Made by a program: the position numbers and the translations under genes. A stretch of DNA of 64,000 nt from Diploptera punctata. Lineage: Eukaryota > Arthropoda > Insecta > Blattodea > Blaberidae. Every line of letters starts with the position of its first letter. Positions within the stretch are counted from its first letter, which is position 1. The notes below the pieces were generated by a model that was not told the DNA's origin, made no database searches, and worked only from the letters and a program-made list of their open reading frames with translations. Positions 19,978 to 29,959 of the stretch are shown piece after piece. The stretch spans positions 953,501 through 1,017,500 of the forward strand of contig JASPKZ010007283.1 of assembly GCA_030220185.1 (NCBI GenBank). Direction: 5' to 3'.

Positions 19978-22902
19978 CTACAAATAATTAATAGGAGTCT
20001 GAAATGGTTTCAACAGTTCTTTGGAATATTTTCCAATTTCTTTTCTAGTGTCTATTTCTCTTAGCTCATATGTGGTATCATTAAAATTTTTAAATATTTC
20101 ATAGGGACCTTTATACAATAGGTTCATCCTATGATATTGTTTCTTTAAAGCATTGGATAATGAAATATCCCTTATGAGAACTTTGTCTCCAACTTTGGGA
20201 TTCCACTTCCTTTTATGTCTTTTAACCTTATTGTTGCGCTTTTCTGCGCGACATTCTAACCTTTCAATAACTCTTTTACATATTTCCTCGGATGTCTCCA
20301 GGATTTGACTTTTATCAATGATAGGTAATGGTAAATTAGCAATTAACCTGTCAGGTTGTTTACCTGTCATTAGGAATATGGGTGCTTCCCCAGTATTGAC
20401 ATTAATTGAATGATTCATAACATTCTCTATAACACTGATATGTTTAAACCAGTCAGAATGTTTATGATGGGTCAAAATTCTTAAACTTGTAGTAATTTCC
20501 CTATTAACTCTCTCACAGGGATTACTTTTTGGGTGATATTTACTACAATGGTACAATTTAATTCCTATCGCAGTAAGTTTATCTTTAAACTTAGGACTTG
20601 AGAACACTGAAGCATTATCACTAAGTAGTGCATCAATAGGTCCATAATTAGGTAAATAATCTCTCACAATTTTACCTAGGCAAGCTCTGCTATTTACACT
20701 TCTTAATGGATATATTTTTACAAATTTTGAGAAGACATCAGATAATACAAGAATATGCTTGTAACCAAATTGTGTAGTAGGCATTTCTCCATGAGTATCC
20801 ATTACTACTAAGCTATTTACTTTGTTCCTTAATATGTTTTGTGGAACTATATCATATTTTACGTTCATACATTTGGCTTTTTGACAAGTTATGCATGAAG
20901 AAGTAAACTTTCTCAACTTTTTATCTAAATGTTTAACATAAAAAAATTCACTTATGTTGAGAGCTAATTTTTCACAACCTGCATGATTTAAGCCGACATG
21001 AAAAGTTCTAAATAGTGGAAATTCCATATTATTAGGAATTATAACTTTCCATTTTTTTACATTTCTCCCATGTAATTTGTAAAGAATGTCATCCTTTATA
21101 CCGATTTTCTTATTACAATCAATTCCATTTTTGTCATCATTATTTATATCTCTCGCACTATACTTCAATCGTTGTAACTCTATATCAGATTTTTGATGCT
21201 CAACAATGTTTTTCATCAACAATGAAAATCCTTTGTCTCTATACAGTTTTACATTAAACATTACTACTTCGTGTTTAGGAGTATGTACAGTTTCAGGTAT
21301 TTTCCCAACACTTTTCAATCTAGACAGGAGGTCAGCAAACACATTCTGTTCTCCTTCTATGTGTTTTATTTCAATATCATAGGAAATTATTTCCATGATC
21401 ATCCTACTCAGTTTATTATTGGATAATCTACATTTACTTATAAAACTTAGTGAAATGTGGTCACTATGAACAATAACTTTGTTTTTATACACATAAATTC
21501 TAAATTTATTATGTAAAAATGCTGTATAGGGCCGAACTTTGGGGTCTAGTTCTATCTGCCAAAATGAAGAAGTTAAATCAATAGAACTAATAAATCTACC
21601 AGTTTTCATATTTGCTATAGATGCTTCAATTGTCTCGGGCCTATAATTATCCCGGACAGTGAAAGAATTAGTCCTACGACTGTCTAAACACAGGCGAATT
21701 TTGCCATTAGGTTTTAACACCCAGCAAATATGGTTGGCGTAAGGAGAATCAGATTTCTGTATTATTCCTTGCATTAACATGTCATCTATCATTCGATCTG
21801 CCTGCTCTCTGATGGCAATAGGGATGGGTCTACTTTTAATATTTATAGGTGGATGTTCCATCACTTTAAAGGAATATTTAAAACAGTTGCACAATCCCGG
21901 CTTCGAAGAAAAAGAACTCTTATTTTTCATTAAGATGTCATACAACATGCCTTTCTGTTCATTGTTTATGCCATGAGTGTCTTTAACTTTTTCCTTTATC
22001 ATTTCACAGATGTCTTTTTCAAGTTCGTCACTCACACAATATAATAGAGGAATTTCATCATACTCAGTATTGCAAGAGACACATTCTAAATCACAACATT
22101 TACATGCGACATAATCGTCAGCACAACCATTTTCATTATTAAGGCTTTCTTCGCCCTCGACACTTTTGTCGGAAGTACAACTAACTGCAATATTATCTTG
22201 CATTTGGCATCCACGGCCATTCACCAATTCACTCTCCTCATGAACAACAATATTCTCTATAAAAATGTGTTCTTCAGCAATGTCACTCTCCTTCTTACTT
22301 AGATTCTTATTCTCCTCATATTCATTATCAAATGGGATGACGACTCTCACATTATCTTCATTGTACAAGGAAATATTCTTACACTCAAAATTTATTATGG
22401 CATTATATTGCTCCAACAGGTCGCAGCCTATTAACATATCACAAGACAAGTATGGAGAAATTAAACATATCGCACTGAAGTAATATCCTCCGATATGTAA
22501 ATCTAGAAGGCACTGTAGCTTAATTGGCAGTTTCTTCTTGCCTATCGCAAGAGTACAATACACTCCACATATTCTTACAGTCATTATCTTATTCCCTTTG
22601 TTGACTAAGAAATTATAAAATTTCTGATCTATTGTTGTGTTTGAGCAGCCACTATCCGCTATGCAAGTAACATCATTGTTAAAAATATTTACTTTAATTT
22701 TGGGTGGTCGTCCTATGACATTTAATTCTTTATTAGTAACAGGCATAGTATCCTGATTCTTAGAAACATTCAAATGATTATTCAATATTATGTTATCTCG
22801 CTGTCTTGAGGTACATAACTTACTATCTCCTCTCATATTTGCTGGTACAATTTCTAAATTTTGAAACCTATCAAAGCATCTATTTTGGACCCCTAAGTTC
22901 AT
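19978..22902 (-). CDS. pol: Gypsy pol polyprotein with in-frame RT/RNase H deletion
   Basis: 974 codons from the first ATG; expression is probably by frameshift from gag, so the true N-terminus lies upstream. Order: retropepsin with CIADSGCSNTT (residues about 80-90) and later DMLIGCDLL; RT fingers and start of palm with KPNGKIRLCLDSRRTN and FISSIDLTSSFWQIELD (motif A Asp); then an abrupt join at 'FLHNKF|RIYVYKNKVIVHSDH', where RT motifs B to E including YxDD and most of RNase H are absent; end of RNase H (FADLLSR). Integrase follows: zinc region HVGLNHAG..CITCQ, catalytic VVMDTHGEM, LLSDNASVF and NPCERVNRE, and a GPY-type tail (YKGPYEIF). The frame is open throughout despite the loss. Integrase and protease look intact, the RT cannot be active. 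Confidence 0.93.
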   Translation of the reverse strand: MNLGVQNRCFDRFQNLEIVPANMRGDSKLCTSRQRDNIILNNHLNVSKNQDTMPVTNKELNVIGRPPKIKVNIFNNDVTCIADSGCSNTTIDQKFYNFLVNKGNKIMTVRICGVYCTLAIGKKKLPIKLQCLLDLHIGGYYFSAICLISPYLSCDMLIGCDLLEQYNAIINFECKNISLYNEDNVRVVIPFDNEYEENKNLSKKESDIAEEHIFIENIVVHEESELVNGRGCQMQDNIAVSCTSDKSVEGEESLNNENGCADDYVACKCCDLECVSCNTEYDEIPLLYCVSDELEKDICEMIKEKVKDTHGINNEQKGMLYDILMKNKSSFSSKPGLCNCFKYSFKVMEHPPINIKSRPIPIAIREQADRMIDDMLMQGIIQKSDSPYANHICWVLKPNGKIRLCLDSRRTNSFTVRDNYRPETIEASIANMKTGRFISSIDLTSSFWQIELDPKVRPYTAFLHNKFRIYVYKNKVIVHSDHISLSFISKCRLSNNKLSRMIMEIISYDIEIKHIEGEQNVFADLLSRLKSVGKIPETVHTPKHEVVMFNVKLYRDKGFSLLMKNIVEHQKSDIELQRLKYSARDINNDDKNGIDCNKKIGIKDDILYKLHGRNVKKWKVIIPNNMEFPLFRTFHVGLNHAGCEKLALNISEFFYVKHLDKKLRKFTSSCITCQKAKCMNVKYDIVPQNILRNKVNSLVVMDTHGEMPTTQFGYKHILVLSDVFSKFVKIYPLRSVNSRACLGKIVRDYLPNYGPIDALLSDNASVFSSPKFKDKLTAIGIKLYHCSKYHPKSNPCERVNREITTSLRILTHHKHSDWFKHISVIENVMNHSINVNTGEAPIFLMTGKQPDRLIANLPLPIIDKSQILETSEEICKRVIERLECRAEKRNNKVKRHKRKWNPKVGDKVLIRDISLSNALKKQYHRMNLLYKGPYEIFKNFNDTTYELREIDTRKEIGKYSKELLKPFQTPINYL

Positions 22903-22953
22903 AACGATTGAGGTACATTGCGGAGTCTTTAATGTACCTTCTATGCGTTTAAA
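22888..22953 (-). promoter_or_regulatory. -1 ribosomal frameshift signal between gag and pol
   Basis: On the - strand the heptamer T TTA AAC (22953-22947) lies in the gag frame two codons before the gag stop (GCA TAG). A 7-nt spacer follows, then a perfect 9-bp stem AGGTACATT (22939-22931) / AATGTACCT (22919-22911) with an 11-nt loop. The loop word GACTCC (22927-22922) can pair with GGGGTC (22893-22888), giving an H-type pseudoknot with one G-U pair. After a one-base backward slip the frame reads KRIEGTLKTPQCTSIV and enters pol without a stop. Heptamer, spacing and structure match the known type of -1 signal; function is inferred. Confidence 0.9.
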
Positions 22954-24944
22954 GCATGAGGTATCCTGTGATTTACTTCGTGGTCATTTTCATTACTAGG
23001 TATATCTTGACTTTGGTTGTGAATAGTTACAGAGTCTATTCTATTTTGCTCTGTCCTATCACTAGTTTCATTAATTTGACAATTTTGTTGTCGTTGGAAA
23101 TACCCTTTATTTTCATTACCATAGGCATTCCTTCTTCTTTTACCTCTACAGGGAGAAGTCCAATACCTATTTCTATTTTCTCCTACTCTGTTAACATCCA
23201 TATAATTAATTTGTCTGTCATTCCTATTTTCATTACGTTTGAACCATCCATTCTGGCTATTGTTACTATAATTATTAGTCATCCTATTTTTATTTGGGCT
23301 GTTTCTATTTTGAACAAACCTATTATTATTGTTGCCCTGTTTGAAACTTCTTTCTCTATTCTCATTATGATATTCATCATTTCTTTTAGTTACAAAATTA
23401 CCTTTCTTATTATAGGGCTCTGCCCCTTCCCCAAATAAATTTCTTTTACTACATTTATCTACTTCTCTTTTATTCTCTAGTAGAGCTAACAACTCTAACA
23501 TTTCAGAAACATTTTGTGGTCTGGCTACTATCAAATGATATCTAATCTCATCTGGGAAGTGATGCGATAACATAGAAATTAAAGTTCTCTCATCTATTGG
23601 AGGCTGTAACAATGATGCCATTTTTGCCTTCTCCAAGAAATAATTAAGATAACCTTGTTTACCATTGTTGGAGAATTTTCCACTAGTTAGGTCTAACCTT
23701 AGTTTGTTTTGTCTTTCTGGTCCCCAGTAGTAACCTAAGAAAGCATTTTTAAATGTTTGATAAGTCATTGAATCATGGCAAGCTATCTTAAACCAAGACT
23801 CTGCATTGTCTTTTAAACTTTTTCTTATGAAGAACATTCTGAACTTGTCTTCTATTCCTTTGATTTCGAAGTATTCTTCAATTTCCCTAATGAAATCAGT
23901 AGGGCTTTGGCCTACAGTATCACCAAAATTAGGTAAGTTAATTTCCCCTAAAAGATTAGCAGGAATTTTACATACATTTTTACTACTACTACTAGAAGGA
24001 GGATCATTATTAACATTACTAGAATGTCCTGACATAACCTCAATCTCCTTTTCACTAGTTTTTGACACATATTTGTTTTCAAGTTCAACAATCTTAGTTA
24101 TCCATCCTTCAACTTGTTCTTTTATAATAATTACTTCATTTGTTATCTTTGATTGAAGTTCTTCATTACCTAAGATAACACTTTCTTCGGAAATTTTTAG
24201 TCTATCTTCGACTTTAGTTCCTAATTCTTCGATTTTATCTTGGCAACTTTGCCTTACCTCAATCAAAGATGTTTCTATTTGATTATGAGTTTCATCAATC
24301 TTTTCATTACATTTTTCTATCTCATTTTTACAAATATCTATTTTCTTTTCACAGTCTTTAGCTACATTTACTATTCTCTGTTCCAGTTTAGAATTGTTTT
24401 GTTTGCATTCTAACCTAATGCTTTCTAACTTTTGATCTAGTTTTAAGTTATTTTCTTTAATTTCTTTACTAAGATTGGAAATATTTGCATCAATTTTATT
24501 GCTAAGGTTAGTTACATTAGCTTCTAATTTACTACTGAGAATTGAATTGTCATTCCTAATTTCTTTTAATTCATCACTGTTCTTTTCTAATTTATTACTG
24601 AGATTTGAATTGTCATTCCTAATTTCCTTTAATTCATCACTATTCTTTTCTAATTTGTTACTGAGATTTGAAATATTATTACTGAGATTTGAATTGTCAT
24701 TCCTAATTTCTTTTAATTCTGCACTATTCTTTTCCAGTTTATTATTAATATCAGAAATGTTATTTATTAATAATGCTACCCAAGAAGGTGTATCATTAGT
24801 TTGATTATTTTCATTGTTACACAAAATTAAATTTTCTTGGCCTTCACTAATTTGTTCGTTTTCAATATTAACAGTTTTACAAGTTATATTTTCGTTATTG
24901 GCCATTGTTGGGTATTTTAATATTTTCTTATTTCTTAAAAGCAT
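22941..24944 (-). CDS. gag: Gypsy gag polyprotein
   Basis: 667 codons, intact. The N-terminal third is a long coiled coil rich in Asn, Lys, Glu and Leu with three copies of a 21-residue unit of the type KLEKNSDELKEIRNDNSNLS, then further heptads to about residue 285. A capsid-like helical region follows (YFEIKGIEDKFRMFFIRKSL, then AESWFKIACHDSMTYQTFKN and a Q.KLR..L segment). The C-terminus is basic and rich in Asn and Arg, with no CCHC knuckle that I can see, so RNA binding probably relies on basic residues. Structural protein of the intracellular particle. Confidence 0.9.
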   Translation of the reverse strand: MLLRNKKILKYPTMANNENITCKTVNIENEQISEGQENLILCNNENNQTNDTPSWVALLINNISDINNKLEKNSAELKEIRNDNSNLSNNISNLSNKLEKNSDELKEIRNDNSNLSNKLEKNSDELKEIRNDNSILSSKLEANVTNLSNKIDANISNLSKEIKENNLKLDQKLESIRLECKQNNSKLEQRIVNVAKDCEKKIDICKNEIEKCNEKIDETHNQIETSLIEVRQSCQDKIEELGTKVEDRLKISEESVILGNEELQSKITNEVIIIKEQVEGWITKIVELENKYVSKTSEKEIEVMSGHSSNVNNDPPSSSSSKNVCKIPANLLGEINLPNFGDTVGQSPTDFIREIEEYFEIKGIEDKFRMFFIRKSLKDNAESWFKIACHDSMTYQTFKNAFLGYYWGPERQNKLRLDLTSGKFSNNGKQGYLNYFLEKAKMASLLQPPIDERTLISMLSHHFPDEIRYHLIVARPQNVSEMLELLALLENKREVDKCSKRNLFGEGAEPYNKKGNFVTKRNDEYHNENRERSFKQGNNNNRFVQNRNSPNKNRMTNNYSNNSQNGWFKRNENRNDRQINYMDVNRVGENRNRYWTSPCRGKRRRNAYGNENKGYFQRQQNCQINETSDRTEQNRIDSVTIHNQSQDIPSNENDHEVNHRIPHALNA

Positions 24945-25064
24945 TAATTGTTATTATCACTAATTCACTTTTCACATATAAATTTTAACTGTACTCACTT
25001 TTGAAGATTTTTTTTACTTTTACTTTCCTCATTCTCGTACAGGTCCCTGGTTCGATTCCCATTC

Positions 25065-25084
25065 GAGCCCTCGTTGATGCGCCA
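25065..25084 (-). other. Primer-binding site next to the 5' LTR
   Basis: On the - strand, two bases after the 5' LTR, the sequence reads TGGCGCATCAACGAGGGC, beginning with TGG as needed to pair with a tRNA 3' CCA end. It resembles the complement of an insect tRNA-Lys 3' end (TGGCGCCCAACG...) but is not identical; the primer tRNA is not settled. Further along, the + strand reads ggttcgattcc, a tRNA T-loop-like word. Confidence 0.7.
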
Positions 25085-25086
25085 TT

Positions 25087-25957
25087 TGAAGTTGTGTTTA
25101 ATTTTACCCCTCGTTGTGGAGACATTTAAAGTTGGGTTTTCTCGGTGAGATATCCGAAGTTGAAGATTTGTGATATAACTTAAATCACTTTAAATCTGCC
25201 ACGGCACTAATAACTCTCTTCAGGGGAATGAGGAAAAGTTTCTTACACAAATAACAACACTTTATTAACAATTGAACGATAAGTTAGTTTATTTAAAACT
25301 CTCGCTTTGGTCAAGATGAATCTTGTAATTTAAAAGTTCCAAAAGATTCCGGCTTAGGTTGATATTTTTCACTTCTAGAAGATTACCATTTTATGTATTT
25401 AATGGATGACGAATGCTAACGGTCAATCCAGTCAATTATTATTCATTATTTTCACTTAGAAACTGTTTTTTCACCAAGATGGATGACTATTATATCACTA
25501 TATAATCTTTCATACTTTAACACTATTTCTTTCAACCAACATCAATAAAATAAACAATTATTTCCTTATTCTTTAAGGAGCAGTCGCTGAACATGACCGA
25601 CCATCTTCAAGTATTGTAGCCATCTTTTTATTATGTAATAACCTCTAGGTTCTGATTGGTCCAACAGAAAAGGAAGGAGTATTTTCAAGTTAACTTCTAT
25701 CCAATTCCACCAATCCCATTTATTTCTTTATAAAAATTATCAATTTGAATATTTGAAGTATTTTACATACTGCATCAGTTATAAAAACATCTAACTGTAT
25801 TAACAGTTTATATTGACCAGTTATTTTTTTTTATATACTTATAAAAAAATATGAATTCTATAAATCAATCTGATGTCCATTCTTCATATAAATAAATATA
25901 ATTATAAACAAAACGAAAACCCTTATTATTATTATATGGGGATAAATATCCGGTTTT
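25087..25957 (-). repeat. 5' LTR of the gypsy element
   Basis: 871 bp, near-identical to 18871-19740 and bordered on the right by the target duplication aaatg. As the upstream LTR in transcription direction it should hold the promoter. The - strand has an AT-rich core (tttttataaagaaataaatg) but I do not assign a TATA box with confidence. Confidence 0.95.
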
Positions 25958-27488
25958 AAATGCATTTTCAATCACATTTGTGAACCTCGTTACACTTTGG
26001 TCCACGTTATAGCCAGACTTTGTCCAAGCATAAATACGTATATCTTTATAAATTTCTGCTGATAATTGATTATATACAAGGAAATTCAGTTTTATAATCA
26101 AGAATCTATCACTCATGTTCACGTCACCATCTGATTTTTAGTCGCACATATTCTTCAAGTCGTCGCACATAGAACTTATATTGACGGGGGAAAAAATCAA
26201 GTGGTTGTATATATTTGGTGGCTCCTGCAGGAATAATTTTCAGCCTTACATTTTTATCGGGCAAACAGTCCTGTAGCAATTGTTCGTCCATATGCCCGGA
26301 TCACGAATCGTATAATAAAAGTGAATCCATTTCAATGTTTTCACTAAAGACATGTTTTAAGAATATTTTCAAATGTTCTTTTGTCATTTTTTCACTAGCA
26401 CTACAGTCGACATGCACATTTCGAGGTGGTTTCTTTTCTATCTTCTTCTGAACTTTGGGCTCGAATTTGTTTCCAGCAGGTTCTTGAAAACAGAGGTATA
26501 ACCTCTTCCCAAGTTTCCCACACATTGAAATAAGAACTTCTAAGGTGTAAGAATGTGTAGTCCCATGTAGGTTTTGAACTGTAGCAACAGTGAGCTTCTT
26601 GCCTTTGACTGCCATTTCATAATTAAATTGACTTTGGTCACAGTTCCACACATTCTTTGTTGGTATGCAGTTTTTTGAATGGTCTGATTAACGTCCCTTA
26701 CAAACTTATTTGCATTTTCAATAGTTTGAGTTTCGTTTTTAATACCCTTGACAGTGACAAATTTGGTAATTTTTCTTGAAGAAATATTGTTTTTTTTTTT
26801 GAAATTTGAAATGAATATCTTCGAAACTTTAAATTCATTCAAGCCCAATTCCTTCGCTCGAAAAACAGCCCACATTTTGTAAATGCCAATAGTGCACTGT
26901 CAATCCCCGATCTCCATAATCTCGAAACTTATTAAGGATGTATTCTTTAATTTGGGCGATTTTGTAGGGGTCCCTGTTTTTTAATTGTGAAGCAAAATAA
27001 GATGTTTTATTTTCTATATAATTCAAAACAGTTCTTACATTTTCGGTTATTAATTAGTGATGGCCTTTTTTTATTATTTGTGAATAGGACTTCGGGCCAG
27101 ATTTCCCTGACATTCTATATCCATAAATGTTTTCCACAGTTTCTTCAGAATAGGCAGACAGTACGTTAGGACGTTTAGGCTTTTTAACAGGAGACGGCTC
27201 AAAGCTACTTGAACTGTCATGTTCCTCAATGCATTCGTTGGCATTTTCAAAGTATTCAGAACATCCGGCCTGTGTGAACTTTTGATTGCAAGTAACACAG
27301 TCTTCGACGAAATCTAAAGTATTTTCACTGAAGTCCTCTAACCCATTCCAATATTTTTGTTCTATAAGTTCTGCCAGAAAATAAGCAAACTGGTCAGCTT
27401 CCAATCCAGGTTCTTCACGTTTTTCAAATGATTCGTGAACTTTGGATTCTAACGTAGTTAAGACGTAAAATGGATTTATTATACCCAT
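25958..27488 (-). pseudogene. pogo-like DDE transposase gene, N-terminal and catalytic part (pseudogene)
   Basis: Read on the - strand in several frames: a 144-residue N-terminal region (27488-27054) with CVTCNQ.F and a 'YRMSGKSGPKSY' helix-turn-helix start; 'GLTVHYWHLQNVG' (about 26900) and FKVSKIFISNFKKK, then NISSRKITKFVT (CENP-B-type DNA-binding region); catalytic WNCDQSQFNYEM (first Asp), LLLYDSWSG (second Asp), and, in a further frame near 26200-26230, KIIPAGATKYIQPLDFF (third Asp context); then YNQLS...YAWTKSGY. Frameshifts near 27050, 26850, 26600 and 26290 inactivate it. The last exon portion is at 18692-18870 beyond the gypsy insertion. Assignment to the pogo-like DDE group is by motif wording. 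Confidence 0.85.
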
Positions 27489-28130
27489 TTTATTCTTTTG
27501 ATGAAATATTTTATGGACTCAAAAGACTATAGACCTGTAAATGTACACATTTACGTGTAAATATACTGTTATAACCTAACAAGAAATATTAATTTACACC
27601 ACAAAAATGCTAATCAATAAATAATAAAACAAATATTCTATTGTACTTTTAATTTATTGAGTTTTAATGTTTAAATAGAAACAATTCGTATATACTGTAC
27701 AAATAATCGACTGCGGGAGTGGAAAAAACATCCACACTCCGGTGTGCTACTCTTCAAATAACCGTGCAGCTCCGTTGCAATATTTATTTGTTAGTTTATC
27801 TCTCTCTCCCTGTCCCTTTTTGTTCTTCCCTCGTTCACCACACTATCATTTCATATTTTTATTTGTTTGTTTTATATTTTCCAAATGTTTTACTGATTTA
27901 TTCTGTCATATACGGATGTTAAGCCCCTATTTCTTTTTTCTTATTTCCTATTAAATATTATGTATACTATTGAATTTGCAGTGAAATGTCTAATATCATG
28001 GTGTCCAGTATCCTTCATTCAACATATCCTCCAATTTGTGTTAGAATCCCACTGGCCGAACGTAAGTACTTCTCTTATAAACATAGTTGACTCACTATGT
28101 CATTTGGTCACAGTTAAAAATAAAATCTCG
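27489..28130. other. Anonymous DNA upstream of the pogo-like gene
   Basis: Expected to contain the 5' UTR and terminal repeat of the pogo-like element, which I cannot delimit. A T- and C-rich stretch (27770-27960) has open frames of low-complexity hydrophobic composition that look non-coding. Confidence 0.4.
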
Positions 28131-28388
28131 GATCACTTGTAGTGATGCACTAATCACCAACTGAGATATTCTCAAACGCATAGATCACTTGTAGTGATGC
28201 ACTAATCACCAACTGAGATATTCTCAAACGCATAGATCACTTGTAGTGATGCACTAATCACCAACTGAGATATTCTCAAACGCATAGATCACTTGTAGTG
28301 ATGCACTAATCACCAACTGAGATATTCTCAAACGCATAGATCACTTGTAGTGATGCACTAATCACCAACTGAGATATTCTCAAACGCC
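28131..28388. repeat. Tandem repeat, five units of 52 bp
   Basis: The word gatcacttgtagtgatgcac starts at 28131, 28183, 28235, 28287 and 28339: an exact 52-bp period with no differences seen among units. Each unit carries two small dyads, atcact-tgt-agtgat and gaga-tat-tctc. Confidence 0.97.
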
Positions 28389-28410
28389 GCATATGCAACT
28401 CCCTATCCCT

Positions 28411-28515
28411 ATACCAGTTAAACTACTCCAACCCTCCAACTTTCGATCAATCAATCAACAATATACCAGTTAAACTACTCCAACCCTCCAACTTTCGATC
28501 AATCAATCAACAATA
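28411..28515. repeat. Tandem duplication, two units of 52 bp
   Basis: The word ataccagttaaactactcca starts at 28411 and 28463, so the period is again exactly 52 bp although the sequence is unrelated to the neighbouring five-unit array. The units include a (TCAA)n run (tcgatcaatcaatcaacaat). Confidence 0.96.
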
Positions 28516-29074
28516 TTTGAACGCCCTTGCGAGCACTCTATATACGTATTATTGGCATATTCTGTGCCCTTTTATATCTTCATATTTTACAAGGGTCGTT
28601 TGTAAAATACTTTGGTAGTTAAGGGGTTTTGTTTGATTAAATCACATGTCTGATCATGTGAAGGACGGTCGAAGCCAATTTGTTCCGTTTTTGGTATGTC
28701 CACGCTTTATTCCGAGCTTTTCATAATGGAGTACTTTGGGATCGTTGTTGAGGTGTTCGTTTGGCGTTCAATATCCCCTGTTCCCTTGAAGAAGTGTGGA
28801 CCGTTTATTCACGGCCAGAGAAATACTAACCCGACAGTACGTATGTTGAAAAGGCATGAGGTGCTGCTGATACCGTCCCCTTGATACTTTTTGATATTAG
28901 TAGGTAATGTGTCACATTCTTCACTCTTCTCTGTACACAATACAAGTACAATCATCTACATACAGTGGTCTACTGAACTAATGCGTAACATTTTAATTAG
29001 ACACTATTAACACCATATATTCGTGTAGCACAGAACCCGAAGCAAGACAAATGCAGTGGGTGCCAGTTGATACG

Positions 29075-29109
<35 letters not shown>

Positions 29110-29295
29110 ATAGCCATTGTTGAAGTACACCTCGATTGAAGCACATCACTCAGAAAGGAAGAAACACTCCATAACTCGTATTATCTTAAACATGCTACAT
29201 AAATGTCTATTGTAACACAAATGACAGTAAATGCATATTACTACAGACCACTGGTTACAAAATATTTCGAATGTTATTAATTAACTTATGCTGCT
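28516..29295. other. Anonymous DNA with a (CA)n tract
   Basis: No gene recognised. A (CA)n microsatellite lies at about 29072-29105. Small open frames (for example 28696-28884) have no identifiable features. Confidence 0.5.
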
Positions 29296-29517
29296 ATAGC
29301 TTGGCAGCGAACAAAATGCAGTGCTCTTATATTATTTTCTTGACTGTACATCTCGCACTAAACAGATTCATCTTCTGCTAGTTTCACCAATCAGCGTCAG
29401 CACCGATATCAAGAGATCAAGGGGAAATCGAACAAACGCTGCCAGGAAGTGGAACACTACCTCATATAATTCTAGCGCATGAGCAGTACGACTGCATTAT
29501 GTTCGCTGCCAAGCTAT
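29296..29517. mobile_element. MITE of ~222 bp with ~27-bp terminal inverted repeats
   Basis: The left end atagcttggcagcgaacaaa (29296) is repeated inverted at the right end (ttcgctgccaagctat, ending 29517); the repeat continues inward to 'atgcagt' / 'actgcat' with one mismatch. The interior (about 165 bp) is non-coding. Flanking bases are AT-rich (ct / aataag), so the exact target duplication is not certain. Confidence 0.8.
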
Positions 29518-29529
29518 AATAAGTTGTTT

Positions 29530-29955
29530 CTTCTATTGCAACATCTATTCGCACTGTTCGTTTCATGTTTTATATTATTATTTCTTTCACAAATGTGCAC
29601 AAATATCTTACTTCTGTTTAATATGGGTAGGTTAGCTATAGCTGGTTTTATATAAAAGGAAAAAAAAAACGATTGAAGCAGTGTGACTGGTATGAACATT
29701 CTCATAAGTAGGCATACTGTTTTTAACCATCATTCATAGCTATCTTTGTATGATCCGTTATTTTTGTAGGACGTCTTTTAGGTTATTTTTACCTTCAATT
29801 CTAATTCTTGTTTTGCTACTTTGCATATATTGCTAATTTATAATTCGTCCATTTTATGTTATAATTAACAATAACAAAAGTATATAAGTACCATAAGTAG
29901 TATTTGTGCTTTCATATATATAACAAATACAATTAAATGGCATACAGTACGAGTG
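29530..29955. other. AT-rich spacer, nothing recognised
   Basis: No coding or repeat structure that I can support; the short - strand frame at 29514-29705 is featureless. Confidence 0.5.
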
Positions 29956-29959
29956 CAGG

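Larger units (their letters stand above)
18871..25957 (-). mobile_element. Gypsy-type LTR retrotransposon, complete but with RT catalytic deletion
   Basis: A 7.1-kb element in - orientation: 5' LTR 25087-25957, primer-binding site, gag 24944-22941, pol in the -1 frame 22902-19978, hairpin and purine tract, 3' LTR 18871-19740. The target duplication is aaatg on both sides. The LTRs are 870 and 871 bp and differ at only a handful of substitutions and 1-nt indels, so insertion is recent compared with the other repeats here. Domain order protease, RT, RNase H remnant, integrase identifies the gypsy (Ty3) superfamily. No env-like frame is present. It is defective: the RT active site is deleted in frame. 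Confidence 0.95.

Noticed and set aside
22956..24804. + strand frames rich in Ile, Leu, Phe and Ser over the gag region
   Set aside because: Antisense shadows of the Asn/Lys/Glu-rich gag coding sequence.
18871..25957. Endogenous retrovirus with an envelope gene
   Set aside because: There is no frame between pol and the 3' LTR; only a hairpin and purine tracts lie there. The element is a gypsy-type retrotransposon without env.
28131..28388. CRISPR-like array
   Set aside because: Units are head-to-tail with no unique spacers, and the context is an insect intron. It is a minisatellite.
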